DNA of 33,667 bases, from assembly GCA_937124585.1 (NCBI GenBank), contig CAKZKT010000042.1:1-33667 (forward strand). The letters are read 5' to 3'. The translations under genes were made by a program, and so were the position numbers. Of this stretch, positions 1-7,262 are shown in pieces (the stretch's first letter is position 1; each line of letters starts with the position of its first letter). The notes below the pieces were generated by a model. The model was not told the origin of the DNA and made no database searches. It saw only the letters and a list, made by a program, of their open reading frames with translations. The DNA comes from an uncultured Anaerolineae bacterium (GTDB lineage: Bacteria > Chloroflexota > Anaerolineae > CG2-30-64-16).

Positions 1-50
1 CCAAAAGCGGCAGCACACTGTCGCAGTCCAAAGAAGTGCGGTTGTCGTGC

Positions 51-85
51 TTAAAAACCAAAATCGGCGCCTTTCTGGCGCCGAT
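51..85 (-). terminator. Intrinsic terminator of rpsT
   Basis: A perfect 9-bp stem (63-71 pairs with 77-85) closes a 5-base loop. On the minus strand it is followed by a T-rich run (complement of 51-62). It lies 27 bases past the rpsT stop codon, which is the expected place for a rho-independent terminator. Confidence 0.85.
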
Positions 86-111
86 CGGTCCGCGCAACGG
101 GTGTGACGGGA

Positions 112-399
112 TCAGGCAGCTGCGGCGGCGGCCTTTGCCTTGTTGTAGGCGGCCATCAGGCGTGACTTGCGGCGGGCTGCCTGGTTCTTGTGAATGACGC
201 CCTTTTCGGCAGCTTTGTCCAGCGCTGTGATAGCGGCCCGCACGGCGGCTTCGCTGGCCACCGGCGACTTGGCGATCATGGCGCGGGCCCGTTTGACATA
301 GGTGCGCGTGCTCGAGCGCACGGCCCCGCGAAAAACTGTTCTCCGTGCATCGCGACGCACGGCCTTGAGAGCAGACTTGTGATTCTTCTTGCCTGGCAA
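112..399 (-). CDS. rpsT: 30S ribosomal protein S20
   Basis: Primary rRNA-binding protein of the 30S subunit, which binds 16S rRNA early in assembly. The 95-residue product has the S20 pattern: a basic N-terminus (KKNHKSALKAVRRDARR), a helical bundle with the TALDKAAEKGVIHKNQAARRKSRL block, and an alanine-rich tail. Start chosen at TTG 399-397 because a GGAGG box (complement of 406-410) sits 7 bases upstream. An in-frame ATG at 438 would add 13 residues that S20 proteins do not have and would place this box inside the gene. It is a single gene with its own promoter and terminator. A non-ATG start is common for rpsT in other bacteria (family knowledge). Confidence 0.95.
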   Translation of the reverse strand: MPGKKNHKSALKAVRRDARRTVFRGAVRSSTRTYVKRARAMIAKSPVASEAAVRAAITALDKAAEKGVIHKNQAARRKSRLMAAYNKAKAAAAAA

Positions 400-453
400 C
401 TTGGAGCCTCCGAAATATACTCCGGTCGAGATGACCAACGAGACGATATAACA

Positions 454-471
454 CCGGGGCCGTACCCCCGG
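454..471 (-). other. GC hairpin in rpsT leader
   Basis: CCGGGG (454-459) pairs with CCCCGG (466-471) around a 6-base loop. It lies between the predicted rpsT promoter and start codon. It could be a leader structure for rpsT, or a weak end for the upstream DUF2085 transcript. There is no good U-run, so termination is uncertain. Confidence 0.4.
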
Positions 472-490
472 CCCATTTCAGTAACAGCTA

Positions 491-519
491 TTTATACCGC
501 ACCGTGGCGCTTTTGTCCA
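491..519 (-). promoter_or_regulatory. Promoter of rpsT
   Basis: On the minus strand TGGACA (complement of 514-519) and TATAAA (complement of 491-496) are separated by 17 bases, close to the sigma-70 consensus. The -10 box overlaps the stop codon of the DUF2085 gene, so the promoter is embedded in the 3' end of the upstream gene. Predicted transcription start is near 484, giving a leader of about 85 bases. Confidence 0.7.
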
Positions 520-1235
520 GTTTCGAGGGGTGCCCTCGCGTGCTCGTCCCCGGCATCGTATGATGAGGGCTGCACGTCTTGCATGGCATCTTCGATGTAG
601 GGATAGGCCAGCCATATCGTCGCCAGGCCGAACAGCAGCCCGGTGAGCAGCCGCAGTGGCCAGATGCTTTCGCGCAAGCCTACCAGCTGTGTGCCGCCGT
701 CAATCGCCAGGGGGATCAGGGCGACCAGGTAGGCCTTCAGCGGCAGGCGAGGCACCGGCCGGCCCAGGGCCCGGCAGCGGTGTCGCACCAGGCCGAAGCT
801 CAGCCCGCCGAGCAGGATGCTGCCGTAGATGGCGACGTCGCGCTGGCAGATAGCCACTTTGTAGCCTCGGATCGCATCCCCCTCCCAGCGCAGCCGCTCG
901 CGTTGCAGGAGATTCAAGCCGGCCGGAATGGCGCCGTCGGCCTCTAGCTCGTCTACGTCGTAAGCGCCCTGGGCGCCGAACAAGAAGAAGGAGCGCTCCG
1001 GCAGCTGGTGACACGTCGGGCGGTAGGCCAGATAGATGAGCCGGGCCGGGCCGGTCAGGCCGGCATGCATCAGGAGGGGCGCGGCGAACGGCAGGCCCAC
1101 GAAGACCGCCACGATGACGTTGAAGAGGGCCAGCCAGTGCCGTGTCAGCCATGCCACCAGCCGATCTACAGCCCGTGAGATCCGTGCGGCATGGCCGCCG
1201 GTCGGCAACCGCACGCTGATCTCCTGTTGGCTCAT
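492..1235 (-). CDS. DUF2085 family membrane protein
   Basis: A 247-residue integral membrane protein of unknown function. It carries the DUF2085 hallmarks: an N-terminal hydrophobic segment (WLALFNVIVAVFVGLPFAAP), a TCHQLPERSFFLFG block, a CQRDVAIYGS block, and C-terminal hydrophobic helices. The conserved Cys-His and Cys pairs suggest metal or redox chemistry, but no function is established. Start ATG 1235-1233 overlaps the stop codon of the upstream CcdA-like gene as ATGA, so translation is probably coupled. A longer in-frame opening back to 1712 exists but is the shadow of ccdA. Being last in a cytochrome c maturation operon and coupled to CcdA suggests a role near thiol or haem handling at the membrane (inference). 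Confidence 0.85.
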   Translation of the reverse strand: MSQQEISVRLPTGGHAARISRAVDRLVAWLTRHWLALFNVIVAVFVGLPFAAPLLMHAGLTGPARLIYLAYRPTCHQLPERSFFLFGAQGAYDVDELEADGAIPAGLNLLQRERLRWEGDAIRGYKVAICQRDVAIYGSILLGGLSFGLVRHRCRALGRPVPRLPLKAYLVALIPLAIDGGTQLVGLRESIWPLRLLTGLLFGLATIWLAYPYIEDAMQDVQPSSYDAGDEHARAPLETGQKRHGAV

Positions 1236-2095
1236 TGCACCCCCTGACCGATGCTCTCGCCGCGAGCCGCAGCGGCCGCCATCGCCGTCCCGCTCAGATA
1301 GCCGATGTAGGCCGGGATCAACGGCAGCACACATGGCGACAGGAACGAGAGAACGCCCGCCGCCAGCGCGATCGGCGCGGTCACCGCGGCCGTGCCCGAC
1401 ATGACGCCGAGTTCCACGCTGGCAAAGCCGGTTCCCAGCCGCGCGGTGATCAGATTGGCGATCACCGTGAGCCGGCCCACGAACAGAAGCCCGCCCATCA
1501 CGATCAGGAACAGGCCGGTGATCAACGAGATGAGGCCCATGTGACGGTTGAGGCGCCGCAGGAAGCCCGTGGCCGTGCTGAGCGCGGCACCGGTGAGCAG
1601 AAACGGGATGCCCAGACCGGCCGAGTAGGCCAGCAGCAGGAACGCGCCCTGGGCCACAGTGCGCGTATCGCTCGCCAGCAGGTAGATCACGGCCAGCACC
1701 GGCCCGATGCACGGAATCCAGCCGGCCGAGAAGAAAACGCCCATCACAAACGAAGAGAGGTAGCCCCAGCGCGGGTCGGCGCGCGCCTGCACGCGGCCCT
1801 CGGTGTACATCAGACGGGCCAGCATGTCCACGAACGCGAGGTAGCCGCGGCCGAGCGCGTGGCGATCCGCGCCCGCCGCGCGCAGCCGGTCAGCGATCCA
1901 GCTCAGGATGCCTGACACGTAGAGGCCGAACAGGATGACGATCAGCCCGCCGACTTTGACGACATAGTCCAGGTAGGTGTTGAGCGTATAGCCGACGAAC
2001 GCGACCGACGCGCCCAGTATCACGAAGACGGCACTGAAGCCTGTCACGAACGCCAGCGCGTGAAAGAAAGTTGTCCAGCGGCCAGAAGTGACCAT
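1232..2095 (-). CDS. ccdA: CcdA-family thiol-disulfide transporter, apparently circularly permuted
   Basis: CcdA passes reducing equivalents across the membrane to keep apocytochrome cysteines reduced. Normal CcdA begins with the helix holding SPCVLPLIPAYxGYLSG. Here the protein begins at what is normally helix 2 (FFHALAFVTGFSAVFVILG). It continues through the second cysteine helix (FSAGWIPCIGPVLAVIYLL) and the later helices, and only at its C-terminus has the missing first helix (GVLSFLSPCVLPLIPAYIG). Both active cysteines are therefore present but in swapped order. Start chosen at ATG 2095 (GGGAG 8 bases upstream); GTG 2110 would add five residues and is also possible. A stop codon further upstream and the ccmD-like gene rule out an intact N-terminal helix being missed. 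The stop overlaps the DUF2085 start. Confidence 0.85.
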   Translation of the reverse strand: MVTSGRWTTFFHALAFVTGFSAVFVILGASVAFVGYTLNTYLDYVVKVGGLIVILFGLYVSGILSWIADRLRAAGADRHALGRGYLAFVDMLARLMYTEGRVQARADPRWGYLSSFVMGVFFSAGWIPCIGPVLAVIYLLASDTRTVAQGAFLLLAYSAGLGIPFLLTGAALSTATGFLRRLNRHMGLISLITGLFLIVMGGLLFVGRLTVIANLITARLGTGFASVELGVMSGTAAVTAPIALAAGVLSFLSPCVLPLIPAYIGYLSGTAMAAAAARGESIGQGVQ

Positions 2096-2137
2096 GATCG
2101 CAGCTCCCACAGCGAGCGCGCCCGCGCCCTCCTCAAT

Positions 2138-2284
2138 CTACCTGCTCTCTACGTTTCTCTCCTGGCTCATTTCGCGCAAGGCTTTGATCTCCGCATCCAG
2201 CTTGCTTTGCCGGCGGAGCATAGAAAGAATGAAGACAAAGACCGCAGCCCAGATGATCAGATAGGCGCCTGCCATGTATACCAT
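2138..2284 (-). CDS. ccmD: CcmD-like small membrane protein
   Basis: A 48-residue ORF in the gap between ccmC and ccdA. It starts MVYMAGAYLIIWAAV, forms one transmembrane helix (about residues 5-23), and then has a charged tail (RRQSKLDAEIKALREMSQ) that is probably a cytoplasmic helix. A GAGGTG box lies just before ATG 2284-2282. Size, single helix, basic/helical tail and position directly after ccmC match CcmD, which in known systems helps release holo-CcmE from the CcmABC complex. CcmD sequences are poorly conserved, so the name rests on context and topology. Confidence 0.8.
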   Translation of the reverse strand: MVYMAGAYLIIWAAVFVFILSMLRRQSKLDAEIKALREMSQERNVESR

Positions 2285-2312
2285 CGTTTCACCTCGCCAT
2301 AGAAATCGTGAA

Positions 2313-3005
2313 TCAGTAGCCGAATCGCTCTCTCAGCGCGTCCACTTGCTCGCGCGTGCGTTCCAGGCGCACGCGATAGATGAGCAGGATCACATACAGC
2401 GCCGTGAAGGCAATCAGGCTCAGGAAGAAGACCGGCAACATGCCGCGCGAGAGGCCGAAGTCTTTGCTGTCAATCAGGATCGGGTGGATGGTACGCCACC
2501 AGCGAATTGACATAAACGTGATCGGCACGCTCAGGAACGCGAAGATGCCGTAGACCGCGGCAAAACGCGCGCGGCGTGCCGGGTCTTCCAGGGCGCTGCG
2601 CAGCATGAAATAGGCCACGTACAGCAGGAACATGATCGTATAGGTGGTCAGCCGGGGGTCCCAGGTCCACCAGGTATTCCAGGCCGGCTTGGCCCACAGG
2701 GAGCCGCTTGCCGTGGCAGCCAGGGTAAAAACGATCCCGATTTCGGCCGACGACACAGCCACGCTATCCCAGAAACGTCGGGCCGTGACCAGATAGGCGA
2801 TGCTGGCGATGGTCGTGATGCCGAAGGCCAACATGCTCAGCCAGGCGCTGGGGACGTGGAAGTAGATGATGCGCTGGGCAAAGGTCTCATCGGGCGTCAG
2901 GCCGACTGCGTTCGGCGCCAGCACCAGCGCGCCGAACGCAGCCGCCAGCATCAGGCCCGCGCAGACGATCGTTGCCGACATCAGCAAGCCATTGGTTCGA
3001 CTCAT
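2313..3005 (-). CDS. ccmC: Haem exporter/handling protein CcmC
   Basis: A 230-residue multi-helix membrane protein of the HemY/CcmC tryptophan-rich family that presents haem to CcmE. The tryptophan-rich haem-binding loop is visible as WAKPAWNTWWTWDPRLTTY. Flanking histidines are in FHVPSAWL and in WWRTIHPILID. About six hydrophobic segments and the length are normal for CcmC. The start has a GGAG box and follows ccmB by 12 bases; ccmD follows it. CcmF would share the WWD domain but is over twice as long. Confidence 0.93.
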   Translation of the reverse strand: MSRTNGLLMSATIVCAGLMLAAAFGALVLAPNAVGLTPDETFAQRIIYFHVPSAWLSMLAFGITTIASIAYLVTARRFWDSVAVSSAEIGIVFTLAATASGSLWAKPAWNTWWTWDPRLTTYTIMFLLYVAYFMLRSALEDPARRARFAAVYGIFAFLSVPITFMSIRWWRTIHPILIDSKDFGLSRGMLPVFFLSLIAFTALYVILLIYRVRLERTREQVDALRERFGY

Positions 3006-3017
3006 ATCACACTCCGT

Positions 3018-3689
3018 TCATTCTTCCATGACGTATCCGAAGGTCAGGTAGGCCACCACCGTGAAGCCGATATCATAGACGGCCATGATCTGGAGCCAGT
3101 TGCCGAGCGTGCTCAGCGCCTCGCCGTCGAGCAGCGCGCCGGTCATCTTGACGCCAGCGATCAGCACGGGCAGGAGCACCGGGAAGAGCAGGATCGGCAG
3201 CATCACCTCGCGCGCCCGGGTGTTGACGGCGATGGCGGCGAAAACCGTGCCGACCGCGGCGAAGCCGTAGGTGCCCAACAGCAGCACCAACAGATGGTCA
3301 GCCGACAGCAGCGACAGGTTGTAGAAGACCATCACGAGCGGCAGGATGACGATCTCGACGGCGAACATGAAAAGCAGGTTGCCCAGCAGCTTGCCGAAGT
3401 AGATGGCCGAACGATCCACTGGCGCCAGCAGCAGGCCGGCCAGACTGCCCTTGTCCTGCTCGATGACAAGTGCCCGGTTCAGTCCCAGCGTGCCGGCAAA
3501 GCTGATCGCCACCCACACGATGCCCGGCACGACCATCTTCATGGCCGGCACGCGCAGCTCGAAGGCGAAGTTGAACACGATCACCGAGAGCAGCGCGAAG
3601 ACGAACATGCTGCTGAAGATGTCCTTCGTGCGCAGCTCGGCCCGGATGTCCTTCCAGACGATGGCGCCGACAACGTGCCAGAAGCTCAT
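3018..3689 (-). CDS. ccmB: Haem exporter membrane subunit CcmB
   Basis: The 223-residue ABC-transporter permease subunit of the CcmABCD complex. Visible features are the N-terminal IVWKDIRAELRTKDIFSSM segment, the LNRALVIEQDKGSLAGLLLAP loop, and six hydrophobic helices, as in CcmB. ATG 3689-3687 overlaps the ccmA stop codon as ATGA, showing translational coupling with the ATPase. ccmC follows after 12 bases. Confidence 0.93.
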   Translation of the reverse strand: MSFWHVVGAIVWKDIRAELRTKDIFSSMFVFALLSVIVFNFAFELRVPAMKMVVPGIVWVAISFAGTLGLNRALVIEQDKGSLAGLLLAPVDRSAIYFGKLLGNLLFMFAVEIVILPLVMVFYNLSLLSADHLLVLLLGTYGFAAVGTVFAAIAVNTRAREVMLPILLFPVLLPVLIAGVKMTGALLDGEALSTLGNWLQIMAVYDIGFTVVAYLTFGYVMEE

Positions 3690-4471
3690 CGGCCGCCTCC
3701 GACGTAGCGATCGTACAATGGCCGAAAGTCGGCCGCCGTCATGCCGGCCGTCGAGCCTTCGAAGACGATCTGGCCGCCGGCCAGGATCACAGATCGATCG
3801 GCGATGGCCAGGCCGCGCTCGATGCTGTGCGTGACTGTGACGATCGTGCGCATGGCGTCGGGGCTGCTGGCCGCAGCCCGACTCAGCTGCACCAGCAGGC
3901 CATGGAGCATCTCGGCTGCCTGCGGGTCAAGGCCCGTGTCCGGTTCGTCCAGTAGGAGCACTTGCGGGTCGTGCAGCAGCGCGCGCGCGATGGCCAGGCG
4001 TTGCACCATGCCGCGCGAAAAGGTGCGCACCAGATCGTGCCGGCGGCCAGTCAGGCCCACCAGCGCCAGCATCTCGGCGATGCGGGCCTGCGGATCGGCC
4101 AGGTCGTAGAGCCGCGCGAAAAAGCGCAGGTTCTCTTCCGCGGTCAGGCTGTCGTAGAGTAGCGGCGCATGCGAGACCACTCCCAGATAGCGTCGGATGC
4201 CGTCGGCGTGAGCGGCCAGGTCAAGCCCGCCGATCAGCACTTTGCCGCTGGTCGGCCGGCTGAGGTTGGCCAGGATGCGGATGAGGGTCGTTTTGCCTGC
4301 GCCGTTTGGCCCGAAGATCACCAGCGACTCGCCCGGTGCTACCCGCAGATCTATCCCGCGCAGTGCGGTTTTGCTGCCGAAAGCTTTGGTCAGCTTGCGC
4401 AGCTCGATCATGGCCGGGCCGTCAGCCGGCCGGGCCATTGCAGCACGGCGCGTCGCATCGGTGTGGCTCAT
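3686..4471 (-). CDS. ccmA: Haem exporter ABC ATPase CcmA
   Basis: ATPase of CcmABCD, which uses ATP hydrolysis to release haem-loaded CcmE. Walker A is GPNGAGKTT (about residues 54-62), the signature is FSRGMVQRLAIARAL (151-165), and Walker B is VLLLDEPDTGLDP (171-183) with a switch histidine in VTHS. The start at 4471 overlaps the preceding stop as ATGA and has an AAGGA box. It adds about 20 residues before the usual MIELRKL start, so the ATG at codon 21 remains possible. ccmB follows with a 4-base overlap. Confidence 0.93.
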   Translation of the reverse strand: MSHTDATRRAAMARPADGPAMIELRKLTKAFGSKTALRGIDLRVAPGESLVIFGPNGAGKTTLIRILANLSRPTSGKVLIGGLDLAAHADGIRRYLGVVSHAPLLYDSLTAEENLRFFARLYDLADPQARIAEMLALVGLTGRRHDLVRTFSRGMVQRLAIARALLHDPQVLLLDEPDTGLDPQAAEMLHGLLVQLSRAAASSPDAMRTIVTVTHSIERGLAIADRSVILAGGQIVFEGSTAGMTAADFRPLYDRYVGGGR

Positions 4472-6222
4472 GCCTGTCCTTCTTTGCGCATCAGATCGAG
4501 CAGTTGCGCCTTCAGCTTCAGGCGGGCATCCCGATAGGCGGCCTCCGTCAGCTCGCCGGCCTGATGGGCGATGTCCAGCCGGGCCAAGGCGTCTATCAGC
4601 TCCTCCTGGCTGATCGCTGTGGCCGCGGCCATCGGCCGGCGACGGAGGAACGGCATGGCGACCAGGAGGGCCGCCAGCAGGCCGCCCGCGCCGAGCAGGA
4701 TCAGCAGGATGGCGCGATCGTTGGACGCGACCGGGCTGCTGGCCGATGCAGAGGCGCTGCCGGCCAGCGGCAGGTCGCTGAAACGCAGGGTGATCGGATG
4801 ATTGGCGGGCAGGTTCTGGCCGGAGAGGCTGATGAAGTTGCCGCTCTGCGTCTGCCGCACCGTCTGATCCCGCAACTGGTCGCTGGACACGCGCGCGCCG
4901 ATCTCCGAGACCAGGACGTTGGCGTTGGCGATCGGATAGGGGATGCGGCGCACCAGTTCCAGGCTGGCGGTCGTGTAGGGGATCTCGTAGCGGTAGAGCA
5001 CCTGCCGTGTGCCCCGGCCCGGGGGCAGCGGGATGGTGTCCACGAAGCCGTCGGCCGTCGTCAGGTAGCGCTCGCCCAGCGTGCCGTCGCTGATCTCCAG
5101 GCCTTCGGCGGTCGGCGGGATCGTGAAGCGCAGCGTGCCTGTCCCATCGCCGACGTAGGCCCGGTTGCCGTCCAGGCTGAAGACGATCAGCTCGGTGAAG
5201 TAGGCCCGGCCGGCCTCGAACTCCACGATGAAGTGCACCCGTTCGGCCCGCACGCCGGCCGGATCGTTCGTGACCTCATACAGCGTGATCGGCAGGTCGA
5301 GTCCGGTCTGGCCGGCCGGGAAGTGGGCCGGCTCCGAGCTGAAGCCATAGCCGCCGGGGCCAGTCACCCGTGCGACGTAGATGATGTCGGGGGCAGTCGG
5401 CAGCTCGCTGAAGCGGTAGATGCCTGCTGCGTCGCTCTTCGTTTGTTTGGTGTCGAGCAGGGCGGTCTGATCGAAGATGCCCAGCTCGACGGCGATGTCT
5501 GCCACAGGCTGGCCGGTGGTGCCGTTGGTGACCGTCCCGGAGACCACCCCGGTGCCGGTGAGCGTCGTGCTGGCGAACAGGGGGCCGAGGGAGAGGCTGC
5601 GCACGTATTCCAGCACCGCGCGCTGTTCCGTGGCGGCCAGCCTGGCGCCGTAGGCGGGCATGGCCCCGCGGCCCGTGACCAGCAGATCGGCCCAGGCCTT
5701 CTGGCTGACTGCGGCCGTGCGGCCGAAATCGGTCAGGTCGGGCACGGCGCCCACCCCGCGGCCGTCCGCGCCGTGACAGCTGGCGCACTGCTGTTCGTAG
5801 ATGGCCTTGCCCTGGGCCACCTCGCCGGCCGACGTATGCAGCGTCCACGCGTAGCCCACGACGTCCCAGATCTGCTGGTCGGTCATGCGGCTGCCCCACG
5901 GCGGCATCATGCGCGCCATGCGGCCGTTTTTGGTGACGCTGAACATTTCGGTGAAGGAGAGCGCAGCGATCACGTTGTAGTCGGCGAAGGCGGTGGCGGG
6001 CACGCTCAGGCCGGGTGCCGAGGGGCCATCTCCGCGGCCCGTCTGGCCGTGACAGGGCGCGCAGTTCTGCGCGTAGAGCGTCCGGCCGGCCGCAGGCTGA
6101 GGCGGCTGCCCGAACGGAGCAATCTGCTCCGGCGGCGCGGCCTGCACCGCAACGGCGAAGATCAGCGCCGACAGCAGGATGATCAGTCCGGCTGTGGCCA
6201 AGAGGCAGCGGGAAACGGGCAA
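4468..6222 (-). CDS. Membrane-anchored diheme cytochrome c with carboxypeptidase-regulatory-like domain
   Basis: A 584-residue exported electron-transfer protein. Residues 1-29 form a signal peptide or anchor. Two class I cytochrome c domains follow, with CAPCH (54-58) and CASCH (146-150) and candidate axial methionines in RMMPPWG and RGAMPAYG. Next is a region starting VVSGTVTNGTTGQPVADI that looks like a carboxypeptidase-regulatory beta-sandwich, then further extracytoplasmic sequence, a transmembrane helix (AILLILLGAGGLLAALLVAM) and a short cytoplasmic helical tail (ELTEAAYRDARLKLKAQLLD) of SHOCT-like appearance. It sits between ccmE and ccmA and overlaps ccmA by four bases, so it is made together with its own maturation machinery. 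The redox partner is not evident. Confidence 0.9.
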   Translation of the reverse strand: MPVSRCLLATAGLIILLSALIFAVAVQAAPPEQIAPFGQPPQPAAGRTLYAQNCAPCHGQTGRGDGPSAPGLSVPATAFADYNVIAALSFTEMFSVTKNGRMARMMPPWGSRMTDQQIWDVVGYAWTLHTSAGEVAQGKAIYEQQCASCHGADGRGVGAVPDLTDFGRTAAVSQKAWADLLVTGRGAMPAYGARLAATEQRAVLEYVRSLSLGPLFASTTLTGTGVVSGTVTNGTTGQPVADIAVELGIFDQTALLDTKQTKSDAAGIYRFSELPTAPDIIYVARVTGPGGYGFSSEPAHFPAGQTGLDLPITLYEVTNDPAGVRAERVHFIVEFEAGRAYFTELIVFSLDGNRAYVGDGTGTLRFTIPPTAEGLEISDGTLGERYLTTADGFVDTIPLPPGRGTRQVLYRYEIPYTTASLELVRRIPYPIANANVLVSEIGARVSSDQLRDQTVRQTQSGNFISLSGQNLPANHPITLRFSDLPLAGSASASASSPVASNDRAILLILLGAGGLLAALLVAMPFLRRRPMAAATAISQEELIDALARLDIAHQAGELTEAAYRDARLKLKAQLLDLMRKEGQA

Positions 6223-6251
6223 GAGGCTCTCCTTGTTTCAGCGGACATTCA

Positions 6252-6292
6252 CACAAAAACGGTCACCCTCTATGCAGGCGACCGTTCTTGTG
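6252..6292 (-). other. Stem-loop between ccmE and cytochrome gene
   Basis: A 13-bp inverted repeat with one mismatch (6252-6264 with 6280-6292) around a 15-base loop, in the 100-base gap between ccmE and the cytochrome gene. On the minus strand the distal arm ends in a T-rich stretch. It could be a partial terminator or an RNA-stability element that sets different levels of ccmE and downstream genes. Confidence 0.6.
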
Positions 6293-6323
6293 AGATAGCG
6301 GCCAAGACGCGGATGCAGAGGCG

Positions 6324-6797
6324 TCACTTGACGGCTTCGACCTTGATCTCTTCGTATTCGTCATAGCGCGACGGGCATTTCAGCAGCAGGTTGTGGGCTT
6401 CGATCACCCCCTGGCTGCCCAGCGTGCCCTCGATGATGGCGCTCGATCCCTCACGATCCATCTGATCGGGCTTGACACCATGAAAATGCACCGCGATTTG
6501 CTTGCTGGGGTCGGCCGGGTCGGAGATGCGGAAGCTCAGGTCGAGGAGAGTCGCGTCGTAGCGGATGCTCTCAGTGACGATGTTGCCGCTCACGCGCAGG
6601 TTCTTTCCCATGAGCGACGACTGTTGGTCGAGCACTTCGCTCACCTCACGGTAGTAGGCGCCCGAATTCGAAATGGCCGATACGATCAGATAGGCGATCA
6701 ACCCCAAGATGACTGCGCCGCCGACGATGAATTTGATCTGTTTGCTTCCCTGGTTCGATGCGACATGACCGCGTAAAATGGTCGTAGTTTCCGCCAT
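6324..6797 (-). CDS. ccmE: Cytochrome c maturation protein CcmE, Cys type (CxxxY)
   Basis: Periplasm-facing haem chaperone that covalently holds haem before transfer to apocytochrome. The 157-residue product has an N-terminal membrane anchor (about residues 21-43), an OB-fold beta-barrel core (NLRVSGNIV, AVHFHGVKPDQM, SAIIEGTL) and the haem-attachment segment LLLKCPSRYDEY. The usual attachment histidine (HxxxY) is replaced by Cys141, giving C141-x3-Y145, the variant known from some archaea and Desulfovibrio. Start at ATG 6797 follows a GGGGAGG box; an upstream ATG at 6824 lacks one. It is the first gene of the ccm operon, behind the promoter at 6842-6870. Confidence 0.93.
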   Translation of the reverse strand: MAETTTILRGHVASNQGSKQIKFIVGGAVILGLIAYLIVSAISNSGAYYREVSEVLDQQSSLMGKNLRVSGNIVTESIRYDATLLDLSFRISDPADPSKQIAVHFHGVKPDQMDREGSSAIIEGTLGSQGVIEAHNLLLKCPSRYDEYEEIKVEAVK

Positions 6798-6841
6798 GTA
6801 ACCTCCCCGAAGATGCCCCACCACGAGGCCAACTCAATGAC

Positions 6842-6870
6842 AGTATATCACCAAAGATACAGAGTGTCAA
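6842..6870 (-). promoter_or_regulatory. Promoter of the ccm operon
   Basis: Minus-strand TTGACA (complement of 6865-6870) and TATACT (complement of 6842-6847) are spaced by exactly 17 bases. Predicted start is near 6835, about 38 bases before the ccmE ATG. It would drive ccmE, the cytochrome, ccmABCD, ccdA and the DUF2085 gene. Confidence 0.85.
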
Positions 6871-6899
6871 TGAATGGGCGAACGGGCAAATCAACGCGC

Positions 6900-7109
6900 T
6901 CACTGCGCCGGCGGATAGCCGATCTCGATCAGCGTCTGCCTGACATTTGTCAGCACGGCCTCGTTTGCGACCGTGAAGGTGGCGGTCTTGGCTTTCGGGT
7001 CGCCCTCGACTTTGATCACCCCGGGCAGATCTCTGGTCTCACGGATGATCGTGTTCGTGCAGTGGTGACAGGAGATCGCCGGAATCGAAAACGTGATGGT
7101 AATGGACAT
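6900..7109 (-). CDS. Heavy-metal-associated (HMA) domain protein, CopZ-like
   Basis: A 69-residue single-domain ferredoxin-fold metal chaperone. The metal-binding CxxC is seen as SCHHCTNTI (Cys14, Cys17), followed by the HMA pattern PGVIKVEGDPKAKTATFTV and a C-terminal IEIGYPP. Copper(I) is the commonest ligand, but the residues between the cysteines (HH) do not settle the metal. GGAGG precedes ATG 7109. It lies upstream of the ccm operon on the same strand but the strong ccm promoter in between suggests separate control. Cytosolic; partner P-type ATPase not in the window. Confidence 0.88.
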   Translation of the reverse strand: MSITITFSIPAISCHHCTNTIIRETRDLPGVIKVEGDPKAKTATFTVANEAVLTNVRQTLIEIGYPPAQ

Positions 7110-7262
7110 CGTGCCTCCGCAACGGGAATTACCCTCTGTTAGAGTGCTTGGCGCGTCTGGCAGTGATTTTCAGGCAGGTTCAATATTCCACGAAAGGCGT
7201 CCGGATTCAGTAAGCTGGCTCTCACGCGCATTTCGACATGCCGGCAGCATACACCGTGGTGA

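Noticed and set aside
1236-1712. N-terminal extension of the DUF2085 gene back to 1712
   Set aside because: The extra 159 residues are an out-of-frame reading of ccdA (His/Arg/Gly-rich). The ATGA overlap gives a proper start at 1235.
4306-6366. 686-codon open frame on the plus strand
   Set aside because: Antisense to the diheme cytochrome, which has a signal peptide and two CxxCH motifs. No coherent domain is visible in the plus-strand frame.
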